Shown in pieces: positions 8,001-22,760 of a stretch of 64,000 nucleotides of DNA. The notes under the pieces were generated by a model. It had not been told where the DNA came from, did not search any database, and worked only from the letters and a program-made list of their open reading frames with translations. The stretch is from assembly GCF_024763615.1 (NCBI RefSeq), contig NW_026604396.1, positions 372,001 to 436,000 on the forward strand, read 5' to 3'. Source of the stretch: Phlebotomus papatasi. Its lineage: Eukaryota; Arthropoda; Insecta; Diptera; Psychodidae. Made by a program: the position numbers and the translations under genes. The stretch's first letter is position 1; each line of letters begins with the position of its first letter.

Positions 8001-10600
8001 ATTAATTGATTGGTAGAATTATTTGAAGTATTCTAATGTGATTTTCATTGAGAAATTTTAAGAATCGCGGCTTCTAGAGCAGATTTTGGGACTTTTTAAA
8101 AATTAAAAAAAACTCCCAAGGGTGGGATCATGATGATTTTTGGTGGGAATTTTTCCAAGAAAAAAATTCAACTAATGATATTAATTGATTGGTAGAATTA
8201 TTTGAAGTATTCTAATGTGATTTTCATTGAGAAATTTTAAGAATTGCGGTTTTTAGAGCAGATTTTGGCATTTTTAAAAAATTAAAAAAAAAACTCCCAA
8301 GAGTGGGATCATGATGAGTTTTGGTGGGAATTTTTCCAAGAAAAAAATTCAACTAATGATATTAATTGATTGGTAGAATTATTTGAAGTATTCTAATGTG
8401 ATTTTCATTGAGAAATTTTAAGAATTGCGGTTTCTAGAGCAGATTTTGGCATTTTTAAAAAATTAAAAAAAAACTCCCAAGGGTGGGATCATGATGATTT
8501 TTGGTGGGAATTTTTCCAAGAAAATAATTCAACTAATGATATTAATTGATTGGTAGAATTATTTGAAGTATTCTAATGTGATTTTCATTGAGAAATTTTA
8601 AGAATTGCGGTTTCTAGAGCAGATTTTGGCATTTTTAAAAAATTAAAAAAAAAACTCCCAACGGTGGGATCATGATGATTTTTGGTGGGAATTTTTCCAA
8701 GAAAAAAATTCAACTAATGATATTAATTGATTGGTAGAATTATTTGAAGTATTCTAATGTGATTTTCATTGAGAAATTTTAAGAATTGCGGTTTCTATAG
8801 CAGATTTTGTCATTTTCAAAAAATTAAAAAAAAACTCCGAAGGGTGGGATCATGATGATTTTTGGTGGGAATTTTTCCACGAAAAAAATTCAACTAATGA
8901 TATTAATTGATTGGTAGAATTATTTGAAGTATTCTAATGTGATTTTCATTGAGAAATTTTAAGAATTGCGGTTTCTAGAGCAGATTTTGGCATTTTTAAA
9001 AAATTAAAAAAAAAACTCCGAAGGGTGGGATCATGATGATTTTTGGTGGGAATTTTTCCAAGAAAAAAATTCAACTAATGATATTAATTGATTGGTAGAA
9101 TTATTTGAAGTATTCTAATGTGATTTTCATTGAGAAATTTTAAGAATTGCGGTTTCTAGAGCAGATTTTGTCATTTTCAAAAAATTAAAAAAAAACTCCC
9201 AACGGTGGGATCATGATGATTTTTGGTGGGAATTTTTCCAAGAAAAAAATTCAACTAATGATATTAATTGATTGGTAGAATTATTTGAAGTATTCTAATG
9301 TGATTTTCATTGAGAAATTTTAAGAATTGCGGTTTCTAGAGCAGATCTTGGCATTTTTAAAAAATTAAAAAAAAAACTCCCAAGGGTGGGATCATGATGA
9401 TTTTTGGTGGGAATTTTTCCAAGAAAAAAATTCAACTAATGATATTAATTGATTGGTAGAATTATTTGAAGTATTCTAATGTGATTTTCATTGAGAAATT
9501 TTAAGAATTGCGGTTTCTAGAGCAGATTTTGTCATTTTCAAAAAATTAAAAAAAAACTCCCAACGGTGGGATCATGATGATTTTTGGTGGGAATTTTTCC
9601 AAGAAAAAAATTCAACTAATGATATTAATTGATTGGTAGAATTATTTGAAGTATTCTAATGTGATTTTCATTGAGAAATTTTAAGAATTGCGGTTTCTAG
9701 AGCAGATCTTGGCATTTTTAAAAAATTAAAAAAAAAACTCCCAAGGGTGGGGTCATGATGATTTTTGGTGGGAATTTTTCCAAGAAAAAAATTCAACTAA
9801 TGATATTAATTGATTGGTAGAATTATTTGAAGTATTCTAATGTGATTTTCATTGAGAAATTTTAAGAATTGCGGCTTCTAGAGCAGATTTTGGCATTTTT
9901 TAAAAATTAAAAAAAACTCCCAAGGGTGGGATCATGATGATTTTTGTGGGAATTTTTCCAAGAAAAAAATTCAACTAATGATATTAATTGATTGGTAGAA
10001 TTATTTGAAGTATTCTAATGTGATTTTCATTGAGAAATTTTAAGAATTGCGGCTTCTAGAGCAGATTTTGGCATTTTTAAAAAATTAAAAAAAAACTCCC
10101 AAGGGTGGGGTCATGATGATTTTTGGTGGGAATTTTTCCAAGAAAATAATTCAACTAATGATACTAATTGATTGGTAGAATTATTTGAAGTATTCTAATG
10201 TGATTTTCATTGAGAAATTTTAAGAATTGCGCTTTTTAGAGCAGATTTTGGCATTTTTAAAAAATTAAAAAAAACTCCCAAGGGTGGGATCATGATGATT
10301 TTTGTGGGAATTTTTCCAAGAAACAAATTCAACTAATGATATTAATTGATTTATAGAATTATTTGAAGTATTCTAATGTGATTTTCATTGAGAAATTTTA
10401 AGAATCGCGGCTTCTAGAGCAGATTTTGGCATTTTTAAAAAATTAAAAAAAACTCCCAAGGGTGGGGTCATGATGATTTTTGGTGGGAATTTTTCCAAGA
10501 AAATAATTCAACTAATGATACTAATTGATTGGTAGAATTATTTGAAGTATTCTAATGTGATTTTCATTGAGAAATTTTAAGAATTGCGGTTTCTAGAGCA
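5100..10600 (+). repeat. Array segment A, copied about 21.8 kb downstream
   Basis: Rare variants line up at constant offset with the 26.9-32.0 kb region: CTAATGGTATT at 5131 and 26937 (21806), the AAATCCCAAGG unit near 6320 and 28127 (21807), TAATTTAACT near 6732 and 28536 (about 21804), and TTAGAAAAAA at 7923 and 29733 (21810). By CTAATGATACT (10160 and 31608) the offset has fallen to about 21448, i.e. two monomers fewer in the downstream copy. Confidence 0.8.
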
Positions 10601-11399
10601 GATTTTGTCATTTTCAAAAAATTAAAAAAAAACTCCCAACGGTGGGATCATGATGATTTTTGGTGGGAATTTTTCCAAGAAAAAAATTCAACTAATGATA
10701 TTAATTGATTGGTAGAATTATTTGAAGTATTCTAATGTGATTTTCATTGAGAAATTTTAAGAATTGCGGTTTCTAGAGCAGATCTTGGCATTTTTAAAAA
10801 ATTAAAAAAAAAAACTCCCAAGGGTGGGATCATGATGATTTTTGGTGGGAATTTTTCCAAGAAACAAATTCAACTAATGATATTAATTGATTGATAGAAT
10901 TATTTGAAGTATTCTAATGTGATTTTCATTGAGAAATTTTAAGAATTGCGGCTTCTAGAGCAGATTTTAGCATTTTTAAAAAATTAAAAAAAAACTCCCA
11001 AGGGTGGGATCATGATGATTTTTGGTGGGAATTTTTCCAAGAAAAAAATTCAACTAATGATATTAATTGATTGGTAGAATTATTTGAAGTATTCTAATGT
11101 GATTTTCATTGAGAAATTTTAAGAATTGCGGTTTTTAGAGCAGATTTTGGCATTTTTAAAAAATTAAAAAAAACCTCCCAAGGTGGGGTCATGATGATTT
11201 TTTTTGGGAATTTTTCCAAGAAAATAATTCAACTAATGATATTAATTGATTGGTAGAATTATTTGAAGTATTCTAATGTGATTTTCATTCAGAAATTTTA
11301 AGAATTGCGGTTTCTAAAGCAGATTTTGGCATTTTTAAAAGATTAAAAAAAAACTCCCAAAGGTGGGATCATAATGAGTTTTGTGGGAATTTTTCCAAG

Positions 11400-13700
11400 A
11401 AAAAAATTCAACTAATGATATTAATTGATTGTTAGAATTATTTGAAGTATTGTAATGTGATTTTCATTGAGAAATTTTAAGAATTGCGGTTTCTAGAGCA
11501 GATTTTGGCATTTTTAAAAAATTAAAAAAAAAACTCCCAAGAGTGGGATCATGATGAGTTTTGCTGGGAATTTTTCCAAGAGAAAAATTCAACTAATGAT
11601 ATTAATTGATTGGTAGAATTATTTGAAGTATTCTAATGTGATTTTCATTGAGAAATTTTAAGAATTGCGGTTTCTAGAGCAGATTTTGGCATTTTTAAAA
11701 AATAAAAAAAAAACTATCAAGGGTGGGATCATGATGATTTTTGTGGGAATTTTTCCAAGAAAATAATTCAACTAATGATATTAATTGATTGATAGAATTA
11801 TTTGAAGTATTCTAATGTGATTTTCATTGAGAAATTTTAAGAATTGCGGTTTTTAGAGCAGATTTTGGCATTTTTAAAAAATTGAAAAAAAAACTCCCAA
11901 GAGTGGGATCATGATGATTTTTGGTGGGAATTTTTCCAAGAAAAAAATTCAACTAATGATATTAATTGATTGATAGAATTATTTGAAGTATTCTAATGTG
12001 ATTTTCATTGAGAAATTTTAAGAATTGCGGCTTCTAGAGCAGATTTTGGCATTTTTAAAAAATTAAAAAAAAAACTCCCAAGGGTGGGATCATGATGATT
12101 TTTGTGGGAATTTTTCCAAGAAAATAATTCAACTAATGATATTAATTGATTGATAGAATTATTTGAAGTATTCTAATGTGATTTTCATTGAGAAATTTTA
12201 AGAATCGCAGCTTCTAGAGCAGATTTTGGCATTTTTAAAAAATTAAAAAAAAAAACTCCCAAGGGTGGGATCATGATGATTTTTGGTGGGAATTTTTCCA
12301 AGAAACAAATTCAACTAATGATATTAATTGATTGATAGAATTATTTGAAGTATTCTAATGTGATTTTCATTGAGAAATTTTAAGAATTGCGGCTTCTAGA
12401 GCAGATTTTAGCATTTTTAAAAAATTAAAAAAAAACTCCCAAGGGTGGGATCATGATGATTTTTGGTGGGAATTTTTCCAAGAAAAAAATTCAACTAATG
12501 ATATTAATTGATTGGTAGAATTATTTGAAGTATTCTAATGTGATTTTCATTGAGAAATTTTAAGAATTGCGGTTTTTAGAGCAGATTTTGGCATTTTTAA
12601 AAAATTAAAAAACTCCCAAGGGTGGGATCATGATGAGTTTTGGTGGGAATTTTTCCAAGAAAAAAATTCAACTAATGATATTAATTGATTGGTAGAATTA
12701 TTTGAAGTATTCTAATGTGATTTTCATTGAGAAATTTTAAGAATTGCGGTTTCTAGAGCAGATTTTGGCATTTTTAAAAAATAAAAAAAAAAAACTATCA
12801 AGGGTGGGATCATGATGATTTTTGTGGGAATTTTTCCAAGAAAATAATTCAACTAATGATATTAATTGATTGATAGAATTATTTGAAGTATTCTAATGTG
12901 ATTTTTATTGAGAAATTTTAAGAATTGCGGTTTTTAGAGCAGATTTTGGCATTTTTAAAAAATTGAAAAAAAAACTCCCAAGAGTGGGATCATGATGATT
13001 TTTGGTGGGAATTTTTCCAACAAAAAAAATTCAACTAATGATATTAATTGATTGATAGAATTATTTGAAGTATTCTAATGTGATTTTCATTGAGAAATTT
13101 TAAGAATTGCGGCTTCTAGAGCAGATTTTGGCATTTTTAAAAAATTAAAAAAAAAACTCCCAAGGGTGGGATCATGATGATTTTTGTGGGAATTTTTCCA
13201 AGAAAATAATTCAACTAATGATATTAATTGATTGATAGAATTATTTGAAGTATTCTAATGTGATTTTCATTGAGAAATTTTAAGAATCGCAGCTTCTAGA
13301 GCAGATTTTGGCATTTTTAAAAAATTAAAAAAAAACTCCCAAGGGTGGGATCATGATGATTTTTGGTGGGAATTTTTCCAAGAAACAAATTCAACTAATG
13401 ATATTAATTGATTGATAGAATTATTTGAGGTATTCTAATGTGATTTTCATTGAGAAATTTTAAGAATTGCGGCTTCTAGAGCAGATTTTAGCATTTTTAA
13501 AAAATTAAAAAAAAACTCCCAAGGGTGGGATCATGATGATTTTTGGTGGGAATTTTTCCAAGAAAAAAATTCAACTAATGATATTAATTGATTGGTAGAA
13601 TTATTTGAAGTATTCTAATGTGATTTTCATTGAGAAATTTTAAGAATTGCGGTTTCTAGAGCAGATTTTGGCATTTTTAAAAAATTAAAAAAAAAAACTC
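11400..13700 (+). repeat. Tandem duplication of a 6-monomer block (1081-1082 bp)
   Basis: Three rare variants repeat at the same spacing: AACTATCAAGGG (11714 and 12795), ATTGAAAAAA (11881 and 12962) and AATCGCAGCTTC (12201 and 13283). The offset of 1081-1082 bp equals six monomers. This is a higher-order unit amplified as a block, younger than the monomers themselves. Confidence 0.85.
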
Positions 13701-15519
13701 CCAAGGGTGGGATCATGATGAGTTTTGGTGGGAATTTTTCCAAGAGAAAAATTCAACTAATGATATTAATTGATTGGTAGAATTATTTGAAGTATTCTAA
13801 TGTGATTTTCATTGAGAAATTTTAAGATTCGCGGCTTCTAGAGCAGATTTTGGCATTTTTTAAAAATTAAAAAAAACTCCCAAGGGTGGGATCATGATGA
13901 TTTTTGTGGGAATTTTTCCAAGAAAAAAATTCAACTAATGATATTAATTGATTGGTAGAATTATTTGAAGTATTCTAATGTGATTTTCATTGAGAAATTT
14001 TAAGAATTGCGGTTTCTAGAGCAGATTTTGGCATTTTTAAAAAATTAAAAAAAAAACTCCCAAGGGTGGGGTCATGATGATTTTTGGTGGAAATTTTCCC
14101 AAGAAAAAAATTCAACTAATGATATTAATTGATTGGTAGAATTATTTGAAGTATTCTAATGTGATTTTCATTGAGAAATTTTAAGAATTGCACTTTCTAG
14201 AGCAGATTTTGGCATTTTTAAAAAATTAAAAAAAAACTCCCAAGGGTGGGATCATGATGATTTTTGTGGGAATTTTTCCAAGAAAAAAATTCAACTAATG
14301 ATATTAATTGATTGGTAGAATTATTTGAAGTATTCTAATGTGATTTTCATTGAGAAATTTTAAGAATTGCGGTTTCTAGAGCAGATCTTGGCATTTTTAA
14401 AAAATTAAAAAAAAAACTCCCAAGGGTGGGGTCATGATGATTTTTGGTGGGAATTTTTCCAAGAAAAAAAATCAACTAATGATATTAATTGATTGGTAGA
14501 ATTATTTGAAGTATTCTAATGTGATTTTCATTGAGAAATTTTACGAATTGCGGCTTCTAGAACAGATTTTGGCATTTTTTAAAAATTAAAAAAAACTCCC
14601 AAGGGTGGGATCATGATGATTTTTGTGGGAATTTTTCCAAGAAAAAAATTCAACTAATGATATTAATTGATTGGTAGAATTATTTGAAGTATTCTAATGT
14701 GATTTTCATTGAGAAATTTTAAGAATTGCGCTTTCTAGAGCAGATTTTGGCATTTTTAAAAAATTAAAAAAAACCTCCCAAGGGTGGGGTCATTATGATT
14801 TTTGGTGGGAATTTTTCCAAGAAAATAATTCAACTAATGATATTAATTGATTGGTAGAATTATTTGAAGTATTCTAATGTGATTTTCATTGAGAAATTTT
14901 AAGAATTGCGGTTTCTAGAGCAGATTTTGGCATTTTTTAAAAATTAAAAAAAAAACTCCCAAGGGTGGGATCATGATGAGTTTTGGTGGGAATTTTTCCA
15001 AGAAAAAAATTCAACTAATGATATTAATTGATTGGTAGAATTATTTGAAGTATTCTAATGTAATTTTCATTGAGAAATTTTAAGAATCGCGGCTTCTAGA
15101 GCAGATTTTGTCATTTTTTAAAAATTAAAAAAAACTCCCAAGGGTGGGATCATGATGATTTTTGGTGGGAATTTTTCCAAGAAAAAAATTCAACTAATGA
15201 TATTAATTGATTGGTAGAATTATTTGAAGTATTCTAATGTGATTTTCATTGAGAAATTTTAAGAATTGCGGTTTCTAAAGCAGATTTTGGCATTTTTAAA
15301 AAATTAAAAAAAACTCCCAAGGGTGGGATCATGATGATTTTTGGTGCGAATTTTTCCAAGAAAAAAATTCAACTAATGATATTAATTGATTGGTAGAATT
15401 ATTTGAAGTATTCTAATGTGATTTTCATTGAGAAATTTTAAGAATTGCGGTTTCTAGAGCAGATTTTGGCATTTTTAAAAAATTAAAAAAAACTCCCAAG
15501 GGTGGGATCATGATGAGTT

Positions 15520-18400
15520 TTGGTGGGAATTTTTCCAAGAAAAAAATTCAACTAATGATATTGATTGATTGGTAGAATTATTTGAAGTATTCTAATGTGA
15601 TTTTCATTGAGAAATTTTAAGAATTGCGGCTTCTAGAGCAGATTTTGGCATATTTAAAAAAATAAAAAAAAAACTCCCAAGGGTGGGATCATGATGATTT
15701 TTGTGGGAATTTTTCCAAGAAAAAAATTCAACTAATGATATTAATTGATTGGTAGAATTATTTGAAGTATTCTAATGTGATTTTCATTGAGAAATTTTAA
15801 GAATTGCGGTTTCTAGAGCAGATTTTGGCATTTTTAAAAAATTAAAAAAAAACTCCCAAGGGTGGGATCATGATGATTTTTGGTGGGAATTTTTCCAAGA
15901 AACAAATTCAACTAATGATATTAATTGATTGGTAGAATTATTTGAAGTATTCTAATGTGATTTTCATTGAGAAATTTTAAGAATCGCGGCTTCTAGAGCA
16001 GATTTTGGCATTTTTAAAAAATTAAAAAAAAACTCCCAAGGGTGGGATCATGATGATTTTTGGTGGGAATTTTTCCAAGAAACAAATTCAACTAATGATA
16101 TTAATTGATTGATAGAATTATTTGAAGTATTCTAATGTGATTTTCATTGAGAAATTTTAAGAATTGCGGCTTCTAGAGCAGATTTTGGCATTTTTAAAAA
16201 ATTAAAAAAAAACTCCCAAGGGTGGGATCATGATGATTTTTGGTGGGAATTTTTCCAAGAAAAAAATTCAACTAATGATATTAATTGATTGGTAGAATTA
16301 TTTGAAGTAATCTAATGTGATTTTCATTGAGAAATTTTAAGAATTGCGGTTTTTAGAGCAGATTTTGGCATTTTTAAAAAATTAAAAAAAAACTCCCAAG
16401 AGTGGGATCATGATGAGTTTTGGTGGGAATTTTTCCAAGAAAAAAATTCAACTAATGATATTAATTGATTGGTAGAATTATTTGAAGTATTCTAATGTGA
16501 TTTTCATTGAGAAATTTTAAGAATTGCGGCTTCTAGAGCAGATTTTGGCATTTTTTAAAAATTAAAAAAAAACTCCCAAGGGTGGGATCATGATGATTTT
16601 TGTGGGAATTTTTCCAAGAAAAAAAAATCAACTAATGATATTAATTGATTGGCAGAATTATTTGAAGTATTCTAATGTGATTTTCATTGAGAATTTTTAA
16701 GAATTGCGGTTTTTAGAGCAGATTTTGGCATTTTTAAAAAATTAAAAAACTCCCAAGGGTGGGATCATGATGATTTTTGTGGGAATTTTTCCAAGAAAAT
16801 AATTCAACTAATGATATTAATTGATTGATAGAATTATTTGAAGTAATCTAATGTGATTTTCATTGAGAAATTTTAAGAATTGCGGTTTTTAGAGCAGATT
16901 TTGGCATTTTTAAAAAATTAAAAAAAAACTCCCAAGAGTAGGATCATGATGAGTTTTGGTGGGAATTTTTCCAAGAGAAAAATTCAACTAATGATATTGA
17001 TTGATTGGTAGAATTATTTGAAGTATTCTAATGTGATTTTCATTGAGAAATTTTAAGAATTGCGGCTTCTAGAGCAGATTTTGGCATATTTAAAAAAATA
17101 AAAAAAAAAACTCCCAAGGGTGGGATCATGATGATTTTTGTGGGAATTTTTCCAAGAAAAAAATTCAACTAATGATATTAATTGATTGGTAGAATTATTT
17201 GAAGTATTCTAATGTGATTTTCATTGAGAAATTTTAAGAATTGCGGTTTCTAGAGCAGATTTTGGCATTTTTAAAAAATTAAAAAAAAACTCCCAAGGGT
17301 GGGATCATGATGATTTTTGGTGGGAATTTTTCCAAGAAACAAATTCAACTAATGATATTAATTGATTGGTAGAATTATTTGAAGTATTCTAATGTGATTT
17401 TCATTGAGAAATTTTAAGAATCGCGGCTTCTAGAGCAGATTTTGGCATTTTTAAAAAATTAAAAAAAAACTCCCAAGGGTGGGATCATGATGATTTTTGG
17501 TGGGAATTTTTCCAAGAAACAAATTCAACTAATGATATTAATTGATTGATAGAATTATTTGAAGTATTCTAATGTGATTTTCATTGAGAAATTTTAAGAA
17601 TTGCGGCTTCTAGAGCAGATTTTGGCATTTTTAAAAAATTAAAAAAAAACTCCCAAGGGTGGGATCATGATGATTTTTGGTGGGAATTTTTCCAAGAAAA
17701 AAATTCAACTAATGATATTAATTGATTGGTAGAATTATTTGAAGTAATCTAATGTGATTTTCATTGAGAAATTTTAAGAATTGCGGTTTTTAGAGCAGAT
17801 TTTGGCATTTTTAAAAAATTAAAAAAAAACTCCCAAGAGTGGGATCATGATGAGTTTTGGTGGGAATTTTTCCAAGAAAAAAATTCAACTAATGATATTA
17901 ATTGATTGGTAGAATTATTTGAAGTATTCTAATGTGATTTTCATTGAGAAATTTTAAGAATTGCGGCTTCTAGAGCAGATTTTGGCATTTTTTAAAAATT
18001 AAAAAAAAACTCCCAAGGGTGGGATCATGATGATTTTTGTGGGAATTTTTCCAAGAAAAAAAAATCAACTAATGATATTAATTGATTGGCAGAATTATTT
18101 GAAGTATTCTAATGTGATTTTCATTGAGAAATTTTAAGAATTGCGGTTTTTAGAGCAGATTTTGGCATTTTTAAAAAATTAAAAAACTCCCAAGGGTGGG
18201 ATCATGATGATTTTTGTGGGAATTTTTCCAAGAAAATAATTCAACTAATGATATTAATTGATTGATAGAATTATTTGAAGTAATCTAATGTGATTTTCAT
18301 TGAGAAATTTTAAGAATTGCGGTTTTTAGAGCAGATTTTGGCATTTTTAAAAAATTAAAAAAAAACTCCCAAGAGTGGGATCATGATGAGCTTTGGTGGG
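15520..18400 (+). repeat. Tandem duplication of an 8-monomer block (~1437 bp)
   Basis: Diagnostic sites repeat at 1436-1437 bp: GATATTGATTG (15561 and 16997), GGCATATTTAAAA (15651 and 17087), GAAGTAATCT (16304 and 17741; 16840 and 18277). Two complete 8-monomer units stand in tandem with few differences, for example a GAATTTTT change near 16690 in the first copy only. It is a clear higher-order repeat. Confidence 0.9.
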
Positions 18401-20943
18401 AATTTTTCCAAGAGAAAAATTCAACTAATGATATTAATTGATTGGTAGAATTATTTGAAGTATTCTAATGTGATTTTCATTGAGAAATTTTAAGAATTGC
18501 GGTTTCTAGAGCAGATTTTGGCATTTTTAAAAAATTAAAAAAAAAACTCCCAAGGGTGGGATCATGATGATTTTTGGTGGGAATTTTTCCGAGAAAAAAA
18601 TTCAACTAATGATATTAATTGATTGGTAGAATTATTTAAAGTATTCTAATGTGATTTTCATTGAGAAATTTTAAGAATTGCGGTTTCTAGAGCAGATCTT
18701 GGCATTTTTAAAAAATTAAAAAAAAAACTCCCAAGGGTGGGGTCATGATGATTTTTGGTGGGAATTTTTCCAAGAAAAAAATTCAACTAATGATATTAAT
18801 TGATTGGTAGAATTATTTGAAGTATTCTAATGTGATTTTCATTGAGAAATTTTAAGAATTGCGGCTTCTAGAGCAGATTTTGGCATTTTTTAAAAATTAA
18901 AAAAAACTCCCAAGGGTGGGATCATGATGATTTTTGGTGGGAATTTTTCCAAGAAAAAAATTCAACTAATGATATTAATTGATTGATAGAATTATTTGAA
19001 GTATTCTAATGTGATTTTCATTGAGAAATTTTAAGAATTGCGGTTTCTAGAGCAGATTTTGGCATTTTTAAAAAATTAAAAAAAAAACTCCCAAGGGTGG
19101 GATCATGATGATTTTTGGTGGGAATTTTTCCGAGAAAAAAATTCAACTAATAATATTAATTGATTGGTAGAATTATTTAAAGTATTCTAATGTGATTTTC
19201 ATTGAGAAATTTTAAGAATTGCGGTTTCTAGAGCAGATCTTGGCATTTTTAAAAAATTAAAAAAAAAACTCCCAAGGGTGGGGTCATGATGATTTTTGGT
19301 GGGAATTTTTCCAAGAAAAAAATTCAACTAATGATATTAATTGATTGGTAGAATTATTTGAAGTATTCTAATGTGATTTTCATTGAGAAATTTTAAGAAT
19401 TGCGGCTTCTAGAGCAGATTTTGGCATTTTTTAAAAATTAAAAAAAAACTCCCAAGGGTGGGATCATGATGATTTTTGTGGGAATTTTTCCAAGAAAAAT
19501 ATTCAACTAATGATATTAATTGATTGATAGAATTATTTGAAGTATTCTAATGTGATTTTCATTGAGAAATTTTAAGAATTGCGGCTTCTAGAGCAGATTT
19601 TGGCATTTTTTAAAAATTAAAAAAAAAACTCCCAAGGGTGGGATCATGATGATTTTTGGTGGGAATTTTTCCAAGAAACAAATTCAACTAATGATATTAA
19701 TTGATTGATAGAATTATTTGAAGTATTCTAATGTGATTTTCATTGAGAAATTTTAAGAATTGCGGCTTCTAGAGCAGATTTTGGCATTTTTAAAAAATTA
19801 AAAAAAAAACTCCCAAGGGTGGGATCATGATGATTTTTGTGGGAATTTTTCCAAGAAAAAAAATTCAACTAATGATATTAATTGATTGGTAGAATTATTT
19901 GAAGTATTCTAATGTGATTTTCATTGAGAAATTTTAAGAATTGCGGTTTCTAAAGCAGATTTTGGCATTTTTTAAAAATTAAAAAAAACTCCCAAGGGTG
20001 GGATCATGATGATTTTTGGTGGGAATTTTTCCAAGAAAAAAATTCAACTAATGATATTAATTGGTTGGTAGAATTATTTGAAGTATTCTAATGTGATTTT
20101 CATTGAGAAATTTTAAGAATTGCGGTTTCTAGAGCAGATTTTGACATTTTTAAAAAATTAAAAAAAAACTCCCAAGGGTGGGATCATGATGATTTTTGTG
20201 GGAATTTTTCCAAGAAAAAAATTCAACTAATGATATTAATTGATTGATAGAATTATTTGAAGTATTCTAATGTGATTTTCATTGAGAAATTTTAAGAATT
20301 GCGGCTTCTAGAGCAGATTTTGGCATTTTTTAAAAATTAAAAAAAACTCCCAAGGGTGGGATCATGATGATTTTTGGTGGGAATTTTTCCAAGAAAAAAA
20401 TTCAACTAATGATATTAATTGATTGGTAGAATTATTTGAAGTATTCTAATGTGATTTTCATTGAGAAATTTTAAGAATTGCGGTTTCTAGAGCAGATTTT
20501 GGCATTTTTAAAAAATTAAAAAAAACTCCCAAGGGTGGGATCATGATGAGTTTTGGTGGGAATTTTTCCAAGAAAAAAATTCAACTAATGATATTAATTG
20601 ATTGGTAGAATTATTTGAAGTATTCTAATGTGATTTTCATTGAGAAATTTTAAGAATTGCGGTTTCTAGAGCAGATTTTAGCATATTTAAAAAAATAAAA
20701 AAAAACTCCCAAGTGTGGGATCATGATGATTTTTGTGGGAATTTTTCCAAGAAAAGAATTCAACTAATGATATTAATTGATTGGTAGAATTATTTGAAGT
20801 ATTCTAATGTGATTTTCATTGAGAAATTTTAAGAATTGCGGTTTCTAGAGCAGATTTTGGCATTTTTAAAAAATTAAAAAAAAACTCCCAAGGGTGGGAT
20901 CATGATGATTTTTGGTGGGAATTTTTCCAAGAAACAAATTCAA

Positions 20944-20969
20944 CTAATGATATTAACTAATGATATTAA
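20944..20969 (+). repeat. 13-bp internal tandem duplication in one monomer
   Basis: CTAATGATATTAA occurs twice in a row (20944-20956 and 20957-20969), lengthening this unit by 13 bp. It was seen nowhere else in the array, so it is a private, recent slippage event or an assembly error. Confidence 0.85.
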
Positions 20970-22726
20970 TTGATTGGTAGAATTATTTGAAGTATTCTAA
21001 TGTGATTTTCATTGAGAAATTTTAAGAATTGCGGTTTCTAGAGCAGATTTTGGCATTTTTAAAAAATTAAAAGAAAACTCCCAAGGGTGGGATCATGATG
21101 ATTTTTGGTGGGAATTTTTCCACGAAAAAAATTCAACTAATGATATTAATTGATTGGTAGAATTATTTGAAGTATTCTAATGTGATTTTCATTGAGAAAT
21201 TTTAAGAATTGCGGTTTCTAGAGCAGATTTTGTCATTTTTAAAAAATTAAAAAAAAAACTCCCAAGGGTGGGATCATGATGATTTTTGGTGGGAATTTTT
21301 CCAAGAAAAAAATTCAACTAATGATATTAATTGATTGGTAGAATTATTTGAAGTATTCTAATGTGATTTTCATTGAGAAATTTTAAGAATTGCGGTTTCT
21401 AGAGCAGATTTTGGCATTTTCAAAAAATTAAAAAAAACTCCCAAGGGTGGGATCATGATGAGTTTTGGTGGGAATTTTTCCAAGAAAAAAATTCAACTAA
21501 TGATATTAATTGATTGGTAGAATTATTTGAAGTATTCTAATGTGATTTTCATTGAGAAATTTTAAGAATTGCGGTTTCTAGAGCAGATTTTGGCATATTT
21601 AAAAAATTAAAAAAAACTCCCTAGTGTGGGATCATGATGATTTTTGTGGGAATTTTTCCAAGAAAAAAATTCAACTAATGGTATTAATTGATTGGTAGAA
21701 TTATTTGAAGTATTCTAATGTGATTTTCATTGAGAAATTTTAAGAATTGCGGTTTCTAGAGCAGATTTTGGCATTTTTAAAAAATTAAAAAAAAACTCCC
21801 AAGGGTGGGATCATGATGATTTTTGTGGGAATTTTTCCAAGAAAAAAAATTCAACTAATGATATTAATTGATTGGTAGAATTATTTGAAGTATTCTAATG
21901 TGATTTTCATTGAGAAATTTTAAGAATTGCGGTTTCTAGAGCAGATTTTGGCATTTTTTAAAAATTAAAAAAAACTCCCAAGGGTGGGATCATGATGATT
22001 TTTGGTGGGAATTTTTCCAAGAAAAAAATTCAACTAATGATATTAATTGATTGGTAGAATTATTTGAAGTATTCTAATGTGATTTTCATTGAGAAATTTT
22101 AAGAATTGCGGTTTCTAGAGCAGATTTTGGCATTTTCAAAAAATTAAAAAAAACTCCCAAGGGTGGGATCATGATGAGTTTTGGTGGGAATTTTTCCAAG
22201 AAAAAAATTCAACTAATGATATTAATTGATTGGTAGAATTATTTGAAGTATTCTAATGTGATTTTCATTGAGAAATTTTAAGAATTGCGGTTTCTAGAGC
22301 AGATTTTGGCATATTTAAAAAAATAAAAAAAACTCCCTAGTGTGGGATCATGATGATTTTTGTGGGAATTTTTCCAAGAAAAAAATTCAACTAATGATAT
22401 TAATTGATTGGTAGAATTATTTGAAGTATTCTAATGTGATTTTCATTGAGAAATTTTAAGAATTGCGGTTTCTAGAGCAGATTTTGGCATTTTTAAAAAA
22501 TTAAAAAAAAACTCCCAAGGGTGGGATCATGATGATTTTTGTGGGAATTTTTCCAAGAAAAAAAATTCAACTAATGATATTAATTGATTGGTAGAATTAT
22601 TTGAAGTATTCTAATGTGATTTTCATTGAGAAATTTTAAGAATTGCGGTTTCTAGAGCAGATTTTGGCATTTTTAAAAAATTAAAAAAAAACTCCCAAGG
22701 GTGGGATCATGATGATTTTTGGTGGG

Positions 22727-22760
22727 AATTTTTCCAAGAAAAATTTTTCCAAGAAAAAAA
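22727..22760 (+). repeat. 15-bp internal duplication in one monomer
   Basis: AATTTTTCCAAGAAA is repeated directly, so the normal TTTTTCC-A-run segment appears twice before TTCAAC. Private to this unit. Confidence 0.8.
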
